From assembly GCA_963575745.1 (NCBI GenBank), contig CAUYUJ010022557.1:1-64000 (forward strand): a DNA stretch of 64,000 nt, in the 5' to 3' direction. The notes below the pieces were generated by a model. The model searched no databases and was not told where the DNA came from. It was given only the letters and a program-made list of their open reading frames with translations. The DNA comes from Prorocentrum cordatum. Taxonomy: Eukaryota; Sar; Dinophyceae; Prorocentrales; Prorocentraceae. Numbering within the stretch: position 1 is the stretch's first letter; each line of letters starts with the position of its first letter. The translations under genes were made by a program, and so were the position numbers. Positions 20,860 to 31,520 of this stretch are shown piece after piece.

Positions 20860-21810
20860 CGGCGTCATCGCCATGCCGCGAGAGACTGCAGCATTTGCGG
20901 CTCTGTCGCGTCTTCGCGAGACATCGCGGCGGATCAACGCGCCCCCCAAGAAGACCGAAGCCGCCCTCCTCGCCGACGCAGCGGCGCGTCGCCGGCGGCC
21001 GGATGTCAATGTGACGGCGCCGAGACTCTGGAGCGGCCCCGGCTTGAAGGCCAGATTCCTGACGCGAGCTGGGCCCGGCGAACCCCGGACTCACAATTGG
21101 CACGCGCGCCGCGGGGGCGCCGCGCCCGAGCACCCGAGAGTGGCCGCTGCCTTGTCAGAGTTGGACGCCCTGGTCGACGGCCCCCCCGGCCCGGCGGCAT
21201 CGGCGCGCCTCGACGACGCCAGCAGGGCAGAGGCGCTTGGCCGAGATGGGCGACGGGGCCGCTGCCTCTGCACCGCCGTCGACGAGCAGGTCTGGGCTTG
21301 GCCAGTCGACGCCAAAAGCTCGAGGGCATATCCCGACGGCTTGCTCGACTGGACATCCCGGCGGCTGCGGCAGCGGCCAGGGCGCCCCCCGCTGCCCCTC
21401 GGCCTCGCAGAGACCCCGGCGCAGAGGCCTCGCCTGCTCGACGACGGGCTCGGGGCGACGCCCGTGCGGACCACCGGCGGCCCCTCGGAGCGCGAGCACG
21501 CGTGCTCGGCGCCTGCAACACCAGAGGCCTCGGCAAGGTCGTGCCGCAAGAGCCCTTGGGAGCCCCCGTTGGTCGACGATTTCGCGAGGCTTGCTTTCCT
21601 GCAGTTTCCCGCGGGAGCCGCCCCTGGTTTCGCACGGGGGCTGGAGCTGCGCCCGCAGGAGGAGGGGCGCCTCTCGGCAGCGGCGCCACGGATGGCTGCG
21701 CGAGAGCTGCACGAGCGCGTCCGCGACGAGGCTCGGCGCCAACGCAACGGAGAGCACATCCCGATGAAGAAGAGCTCTGCAGAGCACAATCAAATTACGT
21801 CTCGAGGTTG
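20860..21810 (+). pseudogene. Unknown protein-like frame
   Basis: Within a much longer open frame, this part has protein-like composition. It begins near AMPRETAAFAALSRLRETSR and continues through PDVNVTAPRLWSGPGLKARF. Near 21570-21800 it reads VDDFARLAFLQFPAGAAPGF, then ELHERVRDEARRQRNGEHIP. Some stretches between these look out of frame. It leads into the ubiquitin-protease remnant and could be its N-terminal region. Another frame at about 20707-20820 encodes a hydrophobic segment (AIAVTIAIIVAFLAIRIFA), possibly a membrane helix. Confidence 0.35.
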
Positions 21811-21949
21811 CATAGGCGCGGCGAGCTCCAGACAGCCGAGCATGCTCCGTTGGCGCACCGGCCCCTCCTCATTGGCCCAGGCCTCTTCAGCGCGGCGGAT
21901 TGGGTGGAGCGCCCCGCCGCAGCGCCCCCCTCGAGCAGCAGCTCCTGGC

Positions 21950-23083
21950 GGTGGGTTTTCATGCCTGCAGGAGTTGACGCGGAAGCACCGCAGGTGGAAT
22001 CCAGGGCTGGGGCGGCGCGAGCCGGGGCCGGGCTGCAGGCGCGGCTGCACCTTGAGTGGCACAACCCAGGCACTCGCGAGCAGCACCTCCTCGCCCTGCT
22101 CCGCGACGACGACCGGCAGCAGCCGCTGCGCGGCCTGCTCGCTCAGCCCGGCACGCGGTTCGCCAGAGCGGCCGCGCCAGGCGCAGCCGCGCCAGCGCCT
22201 CGGGGCGGCCGCGCGGGCGCCGCCGGCTTCCCCAACGCGTCGAACACGTGCTACATCAATGCCGCGGTGCAGTGCTCGCACCAGACGCACCTTCCGCAGC
22301 GACGTCGAGGGCGCGCAGCCGGGCGCCAGCAACATGCGGCACCGCCTGTGGGATTCGTCATGTGCGCGCAGCTCCTCCGCATTCGCGGCCACCGACATTC
22401 GCCCGCCGTTGGTGGCCTTCGTCCGGCAGGTATTGCAGCAGCTTGCTGCGGGCTTCCAGCCTGGTCGACAGCAGGGCGCGGCGGAGAGCCCCATGCGCAT
22501 CCTCGAGCACGCGGACCACGGAGGCGCGCGGCGCCGCGCCCGCGGGGACGGCGCGGCCACGAGCGTCGAGGGCAGGTTGCACTGCTGCGCGGCCGGGGAG
22601 GCCCAGGTGGGTCGCGACGCGCCGCCCGTCTCCATGGCCGCCATGATCCAGGCGCCCCTCACGGGTGAGCTGACTATCCGAGATGCTTCGGAAGCACTTG
22701 TTATCAGCGTGGAGAGCACGCACGAACAGACTGGCAACCAGTTCGCCGTGGACGCGCGGGCGGACTGGCGGGACGCCGTCTTCCCCGTCAGCATTCTTGA
22801 CGGCGACGCCGTTTCCTACGAGGCGGCGGCTCGCGCGCAGCACCGCGCCGCGCCCGGCGCGCCAGCTCTGCAGCGGGTGCACGGCGGCCACCTACGTCGC
22901 CTACGTCAACAGGGAGGGCGCTGGTGCGAGCTCGACGATGCCGTCGTGACGGAGCTGCATGATTTACCAGAGGCGTACCCGCACTTGGTCTTCCTCGCCC
23001 GCGCGCGGCCCAGACGGTCGATTTCGATGGGCGGGAAGCGGCGCAACCCTTGTGGGCTCGACGACGCTGGCAACCACTGCTAA
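21950..23083 (+). pseudogene. Ubiquitin-specific protease (USP, C19) remnant
   Basis: USPs remove ubiquitin from proteins using a Cys box, a QQDA-type box and a His box. All three are visible here, but not in one frame. The Cys box (FPNASNTCYINAAVQ, 22228-22272, with the catalytic Cys in NTCY) is in one frame. The frame changes at about 22270, and the next (to about 22880) contains QQGAAESPMRILEH, the diverged QQDA box. The His box (about 22876-22945) needs one extra base in CACCTAC and one missing base in GGCGCTGG to be read as GGHYVAYVNREG followed by WCELDDAVV. Upstream in the Cys-box frame is a plausible lead-in (LEWHNPGTREQHLLALLRDD). It is either a pseudogene or an indel-prone assembly of a real gene. 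Confidence 0.7.
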
Positions 23084-23089
23084 GTTGCC

Positions 23090-24710
23090 GCGACTGGGAC
23101 CTGCGGCGTCGAGTGGCAGCGCGTCTGGCGCGGCTCGAGGATCGGGCAGCGGCAGCCGCGGCTTGCCCCAGGCCGCAGACTCAGCCGCCAGTCAGAGCCG
23201 GAGTGGCAGGGACCAGGGCGGCAGAGACCGGTCTGGTAGAGACCGAGACCAGTCTGGTAGAGACCAGAGTGGGAAGGACCAGACTAGCAGGGACCGTAGC
23301 GGCCAGCAGAAGGGCACCGCCAGAGTGCACCCAGCTGCAAGGGCCGCCTGGAAAGCCTCAACTCCCGCGGACAACAGAAACCATACCCGGGCAGACGCAG
23401 AGAACAGCGTGGACGACCCAGTCAAGCGGCGCGTCGATGACTGGGATCTGCGACGCAACAACGCCGATGTGAAGTGTCCCTCCTGGTCGCATAGGGCCGC
23501 GCCGACGGGCCCTCAGCCGCGCCTGCTCTGCTGGGGCCGAGAACTTGTTCCCCGCGAGGATTGGAGAAAAAACAGGAAACAAGTAGACGAGCACGGCGGC
23601 GTTCAGCGCCACCGCGACGCCCTCTTCTCGCCGCTGTCGCTGAAGCCTTACGCGGTCAAGGGGGGCAGATTATGCACGATCGTGGCCAACTACGCAGAGT
23701 TCTACGCCCGGGCCGCCTTGGACTGGGAGAACCCGACTGAGCGCGCGCGCGAGCTCGCTCGGACTCCCGAGGTGTCGCCTGCAGCTGACCGCTGGACGCC
23801 TCGGGCGCACTGAGCGCGCGTCTGCTGCGCCAGGCTACACTGGCCCGAAGACCTTTTCCTGGGAGCACCTGGCAGGTAGAGATTGCTTCATGAAGAACCC
23901 CGAGGCCGTGGCCAAGCTGCTCGCTTGGGAGGTCTACCACAAGCACTGGCCAGACATCCCCGAGGCTGAGCGCCGCGTTCTGCATTGCGGCTGCGCATTG
24001 GGAATGCGGGCACATTCCAACCTGTCCTCGCGCATGAGCGGCGAGCGACAGATGCGCGGGCATTGGGCGAGGGGCGGTCCCCGGTGGGCGAGGATTGCCC
24101 GGGCGCGTTCTCTCTCCGCCACCCGCGCATGTGCAACTTCACCTTCGCTACACACCTGTGCCTTGACAGGAATGACCTGCTCTTCCGCAGCGCCAACTTG
24201 TCGCGCCAGATGCCCCTCGCACTCGCACGCGTCGCGACGACCAAGGTGGTGCTACGCCCCGAGAGCCACGACAAGCAGCGCAGCGGCGACGGGCTCACGT
24301 GGGACTTTTTGTTCCACAAGACGGGCGCGGCGGGCTCCGCAATCCTTCCTGTTCGGGAACGCGCCGCGCTAGTAGGCAACGGAGCGGTTCCCCCCAGCTT
24401 CCGCGAAGAACGCGTTCGCCGTGACTTCCATGGCTGCCCAGCAGGGCGCGGCGAAGGAGCAGCCGCCAGGCCCTCCGGAAGATGCAATGGGACAGCGGCG
24501 CCGCGAGGGGCTGGCCGGCGACTCTGCCAGACAGCAGGACGCCGCCCAGCGCGCCCAGCGCGCTTCTGGGGCATCGCGCGCCTCGAGGTCAACCGCGCAG
24601 AGTTCGACTCGCAGGCGCAGGCGCTGCAGGCCACGAACGTCGTTTACAAGGACAAGACGCACGACGAGGCGCTGGTGGCCCAGTGGTCCCCAGACCCGCT
24701 GATTCCTTAG
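23090..24710 (+). pseudogene. Unknown coding tract after the USP, several frames
   Basis: Successive plus frames have good composition. At 23090-23813 there is a Ser/Gly-rich part with RSGRDQ-like repeats, then SPLSLKPYAVKGGRLCTIVA and NYAEFYARAALDWENPTERA. At about 23830-24000 another frame reads KTFSWEHLAGRDCFMKNPEA, then LLAWEVYHKHWPDIPEAERR. At 24140-24360, 24330-24570 and 24590-24710 further frames follow, the last ending RLEVNRAEFDSQAQALQATN ... WSPDPLIP and a stop. No domain recognised. The strand and spacing fit one long gene damaged by about five frameshifts, perhaps the same gene as the USP. Confidence 0.4.
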
Positions 24711-24714
24711 GTGA

Positions 24715-25400
24715 GGTGCCCCCCATGGTGTTGGATAGCGTCGTGGCCGCGCCGGTGGGGGATTCGCCCAGCGACGTCGCGGCCGCGGGCCTAGCCGACG
24801 CAACGGTGGCCGGGGCGCAGGATATGGAAGACACAGACGTTCACGCGTGCAATGACTCCCGGTACGTGAGCGCGTTCACCGAGGAGGCCATCCCAGGCGC
24901 GGCCGCCTCGGAGGGGGCCTTGGAGGTGACGGCACTGAACAGCTGGAGGAATCGGGCGCGACCGCGCAGCGCTCCGTGGTCAATGAGGCACAGAGCACGC
25001 CGTCGAATCGGGCAGCGCGCTGCTGGACGAGGCGGGCGGGGAGCACGTCTTGCAGCTCTGCGAGGCCGTTCGGAACCGCGCTGTCCAGTTGTCGCGCCCA
25101 GATCTCGCGTTCCCCGCGCTAGGCTGGGGCCCCGACACGCGGGGATTGAGGCGACCATGGCGAACCTCGAGTTGCCGCGCGGCACTGCGCCCCTGTCGCT
25201 GTTCGACTGGGGTGTGGACGCAGGCGCGCCCCAGCCTGTGGCGCTACGGCGTCGCCGGCCACCTGGATCCGAGAAGAACAGGGACCTACACGCAGTTGCT
25301 CGCCCACGAGTGGATGGATCACGTGCCTGTGCATGCGCGAAGAGATGGAAAGAAGAACAAGCGGGATGGAGATGAGGAGGGGGGAAGGAGGAGGAGGTGG
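24715..25400 (+). pseudogene. Unknown coding tract, several frames
   Basis: Frame 24715-24940 reads VPPMVLDSVVAAPVGDSPSD, then MEDTDVHACNDSRYVSAFTE. Near 25000-25130 another frame reads EHVLQLCEAVRNRAVQLSRP, then DLAFPALGWGPDTRG. Near 25230-25340 a further piece reads YGVAGHLDPRRTGTYTQLLA, then HEWMDHVPVHARRDG. The piece QLSRPDLAFPA faintly recalls the post-polymerase region of copia-type retroelements, but too weakly to assign. It runs into a GAG-rich tract (25340-25540). Confidence 0.35.
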
Positions 25401-25871
25401 ATGAGGAGGAGAAGGAGGACGAGGAGAATGAGGAAAAGGACGAACAGGAGGAAGAGAAATGAAACGAGGAGGGCGAGCAGGACGAGGTAACGGAGGACGA
25501 GGAGGACAAGGAGGATGAGGCGGAGGCGCAACAAAGGCGGGACGGGGTGCCTCAGCCAGGGCGAAGAGGAAAGAGCGAAGGGCAATCGAAAAAGATCATC
25601 ATCCAGGGTCCTACCGTCGGAGTAATTATTGCAATCCTAAAGAAGGGGGGGGGGGGGCCTGGCACTGCGCGTTTTTCTTGGCGTGCTTCGCCCCGCTTTT
25701 GCGCCGGTTGGTGGGCCTTTCTCGGCCGCGGCCACACGCAGCTCGAGAAGCCGGCCCGAGATGGACGCCTGGAGCCGCGCCGCTCCCCCCGGCCTTCCCC
25801 CGTGCGCGGATCGCGCGAGGAGCGCCGCGAGGGGCGTGGCGACGGAGCTCCAGCGCCGGCCCGGGCATCCC

Positions 25872-26033
25872 TTAAGTCGGGCGTGCCCCCCTGCGGGGGG
25901 ATTTTCGACGAGAAACAAAACATACTCCAAAGATATGCGAAGGATGCCCGAAAACATGCCAAAAACACAGTCCCCGGACTATGTTTTGATTATTCTTGAA
26001 TGTTCACCCTGTAAAGGCACAGGCCCGACTTAA
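25872..26033. mobile_element. Short inverted-repeat element, GTCGGGC family, copy 1
   Basis: Bounded by TTAA on both sides (25872-25875 and 26030-26033), with inverted ends GTCGGGCGTGCCCCCCTGC and, complementing the right end, GTCGGGCCTGTGCCTTTAC. Internal 154 bp, AT-rich and non-coding. TTAA at both ends suggests a piggyBac-type target, but copy 2 suggests a longer duplication. The region 25545-25870 before it has no supported gene. Confidence 0.65.
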
Positions 26034-26035
26034 GG

Positions 26036-26470
26036 GAGGAGGAGGAGGAGGAGGAGGAGGAGGAAGAGGAGGAGGAGGACGACGAGGAGGAGGAGGAGGA
26101 GGCGGAGGAGGAGGAGCAGGAAGAGGAGGATTGCGTGCCGCCCAACAGGGGGCGCCGCTCATCGGGGCGCCGGGCGGCGCCAAGTTCGGCATGGACGACG
26201 ACGAGATATGAGCGCCGCCCTCGCTCCGGCCCGGCGGCCTCCCCTCGTCCTGTGTCTCGTCCTCCTCCGGGGGGGATGGGGGACGAATGGCGAGGCAGCA
26301 AGGAGGTGGAGGAGGAGGAGGAGGAGGAGGAGGAGGAGGAGGAGGACGAGGAGGAGGGGGAGGAGGAGGAGGAGGAGGAGGAGGAGGAGGAGGAGGAGGA
26401 GGAGGAGGAGGAGGAGGAGGAGGAAGAAGTGGAGGAGGAGGAGGAGGAGGAGGAGGAGGACGGGAAGCAG
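26036..26470. repeat. GGA trinucleotide array
   Basis: Two blocks of (GGA)n, at 26036-26130 and about 26306-26460, around a short unique stretch. Poly-Glu and poly-Gly frames are by-products. From 26470 to 27160 the sequence is CTC/TTC-rich with no supported gene. Confidence 0.9.
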
Positions 26471-27162
26471 TTTGGGCGCCTCGTCGTCTTCGCTGTCGTC
26501 GAGGTTCACCTCGTCGTCGTCGTCGTTGTCGTCGTCGTCCTTGACCTCCTCCACCTCCTCGTGTTCTACGTCCCTCACCCCTCCTTCCTCCTCGCCCTTG
26601 TTCCTCCTTATCCTCCATCTCTTCCTCCTTCGTCTCCTTCTGACATTCCTCCTGGTAGTCCCCCATTTTTCCTCACTCTCCGCCCTCCTGTTCCTGCTCT
26701 TGCCTCCATATTCTTGCTCGTGTTGTTCCTCCAGCTTCTCCTTTTCATCATCGCTTATCGTCGGTTTTCCTCCCCCTTCCTCTTGCATCATGCGCCCCCC
26801 TCTCTTCCCCTGCTCCCGCTCCTTCCCGACAGACTCTACCTTGTCCTCCTGTTCCTCCTCCTACTCCTACCCCTTCCTCTCGCACCTCCGGGAACCAAGG
26901 CATAGGAGGCAGCGATTGGGAACCCGAGAAAGCAGGTATCACGCGCTCCGTGCCAGCACCACCGCCGAGACCGTACTGAAGGGGCCTCGATGGACCTCGC
27001 CCCATCGAGATTACCTTTTACGTCGCAGCGCGGCAGAGGCGATCCACTCGCGCGATCTAGTAGCCAGGGACGCGCGGCGTATTGATTAACCAGCAGCAAG
27101 AGAGGGAAGGAAGAAGAGGGCGGCCGTAGAAAGCAGGCGGGGGATGATGGTACTCCCCGCGG

Positions 27163-27450
27163 ATGCTGAAGGAGGAGGAGGAGGAGGAGGAAAAAGAATA
27201 TGACGAGGAGGAGGAGGAGGAAGAGGAGAAGGAGGAGGAGGAGGAGGAGGAGGAGGAGGAGGAGAGGAGGGAGGAGGGAGGGAGGGAGGAGGAAGGAGTT
27301 GGAGGAGGACGAGGGGGAGGAGGGCAAGGAAGAGGAGAAGGAGGAGGAGGAAAAGCAGGGAGGGAGGAGGGAGGGAGGGAGGAGGGAGGAGGAGAGGAGG
27401 CAGGAGAAGAGGGAGGAGGGAGGGAGGGAGAGAGAAGGGCGAGGAGGGAG
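27163..27450. repeat. GGA/GGGA-rich array
   Basis: Purine-rich (GGA)n and (GGGA)n tract. The GC-rich stretch 27450-27650 after it shows no convincing coding frame. Confidence 0.9.
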
Positions 27451-27656
27451 GATTTCGAGGAGGACTCGCCGAGCCGCGGCTGCCCGGGCCCGCCCCGCGC
27501 CGCGGCCCTGTCGCGGCGACGGCGCGCTTGTGGCTTCTGCGGCCCCCCGCCCAGCCTGCGCTCCTCCGCCCCCGCCTCCAGGTTTTTCGCCGCAGGGGCG
27601 GGTCCCGAGGGAGACGGGCCCCAAGGTTTTGCGCTGGCTTCCCTTTCCTTGGCTTG

Positions 27657-27780
27657 GCATCGCTCGGACGTGTGCCTTTTTCCTTCGGCGAGGACCATCG
27701 AGGAGCATCCTTGATCATTTGGCGAAAAATCCACGCACGAAACCGAAAAAAGCACAGGGAATGGACGTCCGAGCGATGGC
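27657..27780 (+). mobile_element. 124-bp MITE-like element, CATCGCTCGGACG family, copy A
   Basis: Ends are inverted: GCATCGCTCGGACG on the left and CGTCCGAGCGATGGC on the right. Inside is GAGGAGCATCCTTGATC and an A-rich block near ACCGAAAAAAGCACAGGG. Copies B (27920-28043) and C (60497-60620, opposite strand) have the same length and ends. Confidence 0.75.
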
Positions 27781-27919
27781 CAGTTGGGCCCTCCGCGGGC
27801 CACGCGGCTGTCAGGAAGCGGCCCGGGAGGAAGACTTGGTCCTGGGGGGGGGGCCGGGGTCCAGGGCCCGCTTCCCACAGGACCCGCTCGCTTCATGCCG
27901 AGGTTATGTTATATTCTTG

Positions 27920-28043
27920 GCATCGCTCGAACGTGTGCATGTTTTTCTCGGCGACGGCCATCGAGGAGCATCCTTGATCGTTTCGCGAAAAGACCACGCA
28001 CGAAACCGAAAAAAACACAGGGAATGGAAGTCCGAGCGATGGC
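27920..28043 (+). mobile_element. 124-bp MITE-like element, copy B
   Basis: Same structure as copy A, 139 bp downstream, with GCATCGCTCGAACG at the left and TCCGAGCGATGGC at the right. Both A and B are preceded by CTTGG and followed by CAG or CAGT. Confidence 0.75.
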
Positions 28044-28366
28044 CAGTATTTCGTCTTGCTCTAAACTGGAGTAGTGGGGGTAGCACGGATGGGGGGCTGG
28101 AGCAGGTGCAACAGGATTGACAGTAGTTGTTGCATGGATGCAATAGCTTGCGGCTTGGTCGCAATAGATCGTGCCCCCCAAGCAACAGTTCGCGCAAGCG
28201 AACTATTGCACCTCCCACCGTCCCCCCATGTGCGTTGCCCCCCTCCCCCCCCCGCCCATCGTTCCCGTCTAAGCTTGTGCGTGTTGTCGTTTTCCGGATT
28301 CTGGAGGCTTGCGGAAGCTTTCAGGTTGGCGTTGTTTTCTGATGTTTCTGATTGTATCGCCTGCAG

Positions 28367-28568
28367 ATGGGGGCTTGGCCGGGCTGATTTCCAGGGCTTC
28401 CGTGAACCTCAGGAGGCCCTGAGTCCTCGGGGGGATTCCTCCTCCTCGATCGAGGGGGGAGAGGAGGAGGAGGGAGGAAGATCCAGCCCGTTCGCTTGGC
28501 TCGCTGCGTCCTTCCTGTTGCTGCGCTCGTCGTCCCTGCCGCCGCCGACCTGCCTCCCGTCAGTGTAA
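28367..28568 (+). CDS. Possible exon after a good acceptor
   Basis: A T-rich stretch ending TATCGCCTGCAG at 28367 looks like a 3' splice site. Downstream one frame reads ADFQGFREPQEALSPRGDSS, then an acidic block and FAWLAASFLLLRSSSLPPP, with a stop at 28566-28568. The hydrophobic run could be a membrane segment. No partner exon seen. Confidence 0.2.
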
Positions 28569-28660
28569 GACCGAGCTTCTGAGGCCTGGCCTGCAGCAAC
28601 CGCTGGGGTGGGGATGCACGGCGGCGGCGGGAGACGGCCTCTTTGCTCCGCAAGCCAGCC

Positions 28661-28825
28661 TTAAGTCGGGCATGTCCCTCTACAGGAGAAGTTCTCAAAA
28701 TTAAAAAAACAAAGAAAATAGGATTGGGACGATGTTTCTACAATTTGTGGCAATGTTTAGACATGTTTGGACTAGTGTTCACTTATCCTCCAAAATCCGC
28801 CTTTAGGGGGACATACCCGACCTAA
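28661..28825 (+). mobile_element. GTCGGGC-family element, copy 2
   Basis: Left end TTAAGTCGGGCATGTCCCTC; the complement of the right end reads TTAGGTCGGGTATGTCCCCC. The flanking sequence AGCCAGCC occurs directly before (28653-28660) and directly after (28826-28833), so this copy appears to have an 8-bp target duplication. Interior is AT-rich and non-coding. Confidence 0.7.
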
Positions 28826-28829
28826 AGCC

Positions 28830-30055
28830 AGCCAGACGGCGACAGAGGGAGGTTCTGCTTTGGGATCGATGGGGGTCTTCCTTCAAGCATGTCCACAAGG
28901 GAGGGGGAGCAGGTCTGACGCTTGAGGTGAAGTTTAGAAAAGATTTGGATTTCGTTGTCCGAGGCTCACGACACCGTGTCTGACGTGGTGTGTTCTGGAA
29001 AGCCAGCCCAGATTTTAAAGCAAGTGGGCTGCACGAGCGGTCGTGTCGGTTGTCTTGAACGCCACTGTGGTAATGCTTGCTGTGCTTGAGGCAGAAGCGC
29101 TCTATCTGGCCCGCCTGCCTAACACGCTGTTCCGCGCTTCTTGGCGCGGGGTCGGTCTGCTAGGTCCCCCGAGTGCCCAGGAAGTGGCGACAGCCATACG
29201 TGTGCGCAGCTCCCAGGGGAGGCGAGGTCCGGGCTGGGCCTGCGTGGGCGGGCGCTCTGCTAGGTCCCCCGCGGGTCCAGGAAGGAGCGGTAGTTTTTCT
29301 CGAGTGGCGGAGTCCAGCGAGGCGCGGTTTGTTTTGGGTCCGCCCGCGTTGGGGGACGTTGTGCGCTCCGCCGGAGCCCTCTGGGACCCAGACAGTGTCG
29401 ACGGCTCAAGATTCGGCGGCACCCGTGGGAGGCGAGGTTTTGTCTGGGTCCGCGTACAGTGGTGGGGGGGGGGCTGGGGGGGGGCGGCGCTACGTTAGAG
29501 TCCCCAGGGGCGTTATGCTAATGGCGCTGAGTCTACGTTTGACAACGCATAGGTGAGACTGCAAGCACCCAGAAGAGACCAGCAAGAGCATACGGACACG
29601 TGGAGCGAAGCACAGGAAGGAGAAAACAGTTTCAGTTCTGTTTTGGACCCCCGCGATTTTGAGTCTTTGCTGGTAGCCGGAGAAGGGAGAGAGAAAGAGA
29701 GAGAGAGAGAGAGGTTCATTCCCCATGTTTCTTTCATCCTCCCCGTCCTCCTCCTTGTCTTGCTCCTCCTCGTCTTCCTCCCCCTCTCCCGTTCGTCCTC
29801 CGCATCCTCTCCCTCCGAAGACTCATCCTCCTCCTCATTCAGCTCCTCCTGCGGCGGGTTCACGAATGCACTCCTTCTGTAGAGGACGTATTGCAGGCTT
29901 CTTCCTGCGGGAATTGACACTCGATTCGGCTTTGTGGGCGAATTGTAAGTCGATTTCCTACGCGGGCGGTGAAGCCCCAACAAAACAGCATCCTTGCGCA
30001 AACGTAATCATATGCCTGCGTGAGCACCGCGAGGCAATGGATACGGAGAGAGGGG
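28830..30055. other. No supported gene; short direct repeats
   Basis: Contains a roughly 100-bp direct duplication around TCTGCTAGGTCCCCCG (29156 and 29258), a GA run (29690-29712) and a CTC-rich stretch (29735-29850). No convincing frame. Confidence 0.4.
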
Positions 30056-30059
30056 AACT

Positions 30060-31520
30060 CCCTGTAGGGGCCACGACCCGTGCGAGGGGCGTGCCGACAT
30101 GGACATGCGGTGGGCAGGGAGCCGCATGCGAACCCTGGCTTTGGGGCCTCCAGTGGCACCCCCTGTGGGGCCACGACACGTGTGAAAAAGGGAGGTGGGA
30201 AGTTACGCGGGATGCTGCGAATTCAAAACGAGGCAGGACGTCCTCTTGAAGCCCTCTTTGGGCCGTCGTGGGGGCGAGGTGTGTCGATACGGGCGGCGGA
30301 GACGCATGCGAACGGCGCCACTGGGGCCTTCGGTGGAGCCCATTTTATAAGGCTGCGAAACGTGTAACAGTGTGCCGAAATGGGTGGCGGGGGCGGATGC
30401 GGACGGTGGCACTCAGGCCTTCGGTGGAGCTCTCTATGGGGCCGCGAAGTGTATGAAGATTTTACCGAAATTGGTGGCGGGGCCGCATGCGGGCAGTGGC
30501 ACTGGGACTTCAGTGGAGCTCCGTGCGGGGCCACGCAACATGTAAGAGGCGTGCTGAAATATATGGTGGGGGCGCATGTTGGCGGCGCCACTGAGGCCTT
30601 CGGTGGAGCTTCCTATGGAGCCACGAATGGCTTTCGGTGGAGCTCCTTATGGGCCACGAAACGTGTGAGTGGTGTGCCGAAATTGGTGGAGGGGACGCAC
30701 GCGGGTTGCCCGCTGGGACCTTCAGTGGAGCCCCCATCACGGGGTCACGAAGCGTGTGAAGCTGTAGCGAAATGAGTGGCGGGTGCGAATGCGAATTGCG
30801 CGACTGAGACCTTAGGTGGAGCTCACTATGGGACCACGAAGCGTGTGAGGGGTGAGCCGAAATCAGTGGCGGGACCGCATGCGAATTGCGCCACTGAGAC
30901 CGTCGGTGGGTTCCCGATGGGCCACGAAGCGTGTGAGGGCTGTACCGACATGTGTGGCGGGACTGCATGCGAATTGCGCCACTTGGACCTTAGGTGGAGC
31001 TTCCTTGGGGCCGCGAAACGTGTGAGGGGTGCGCCGAAATTGGCGACGGGACCGCATGCGAACTGCGCCACTTGGACCTTAGGTGGAGCTTCCTTGGGGC
31101 CGCGAAACGTGTGAGGGGTGCGCCGAAATTGGCGACGGGACCGCATGCGAACTGCGCCACTTGGACCTTAGGTGGAGCATCCTTGGGGCCGCGAAACGTG
31201 TGAGGGGTGTGCCGAAATTGGCGACGGGACCGCATGCGAAGTGCGCCACTAGGACTTTCGGTGGACCTCCCGATGGAGCCGCGAAACGTGTGAGGGGTGT
31301 GCCGAAAGTGGTGGCAAGACCGCATGCGAACCGCGCCACTGGAACCTTCGGTGGGGCCCCCTTCTGGGGTCACGCAACGTGTGAGGTCTGCGCAGAATGT
31401 GTGACAAGATCGCATGCAAGCTGCCCCACGGGGACCGTGGGTGGAGCTCCCTTCGGGGCCACAGCACGTGTCGAAGGGGCGTGCCAGAATGGGCGGCAGG
31501 ACCGCATGCGAACGGCGCCA
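30060..31520. repeat. 89-bp satellite, about 16 copies
   Basis: Period is 89 bases in the best copies (for example 30994 onward and 31083 onward). Core blocks are GGGGCCGCGAAACGTGTGAG, GTGCCGAAATTGGCGAC and CCGCATGCGAACTGCGCCAC. Homogeneity is highest at 30780-31330 and falls off at both ends. Confidence 0.85.

Noticed and set aside
25050-25140. QLSRPDLAFPA as a copia-type reverse transcriptase fragment
   Set aside because: Only a few residues agree and no polymerase motif is nearby.
26004-27896. Frames with poly-Pro, poly-Glu or poly-Gly
   Set aside because: GGA/CTC array translation only.
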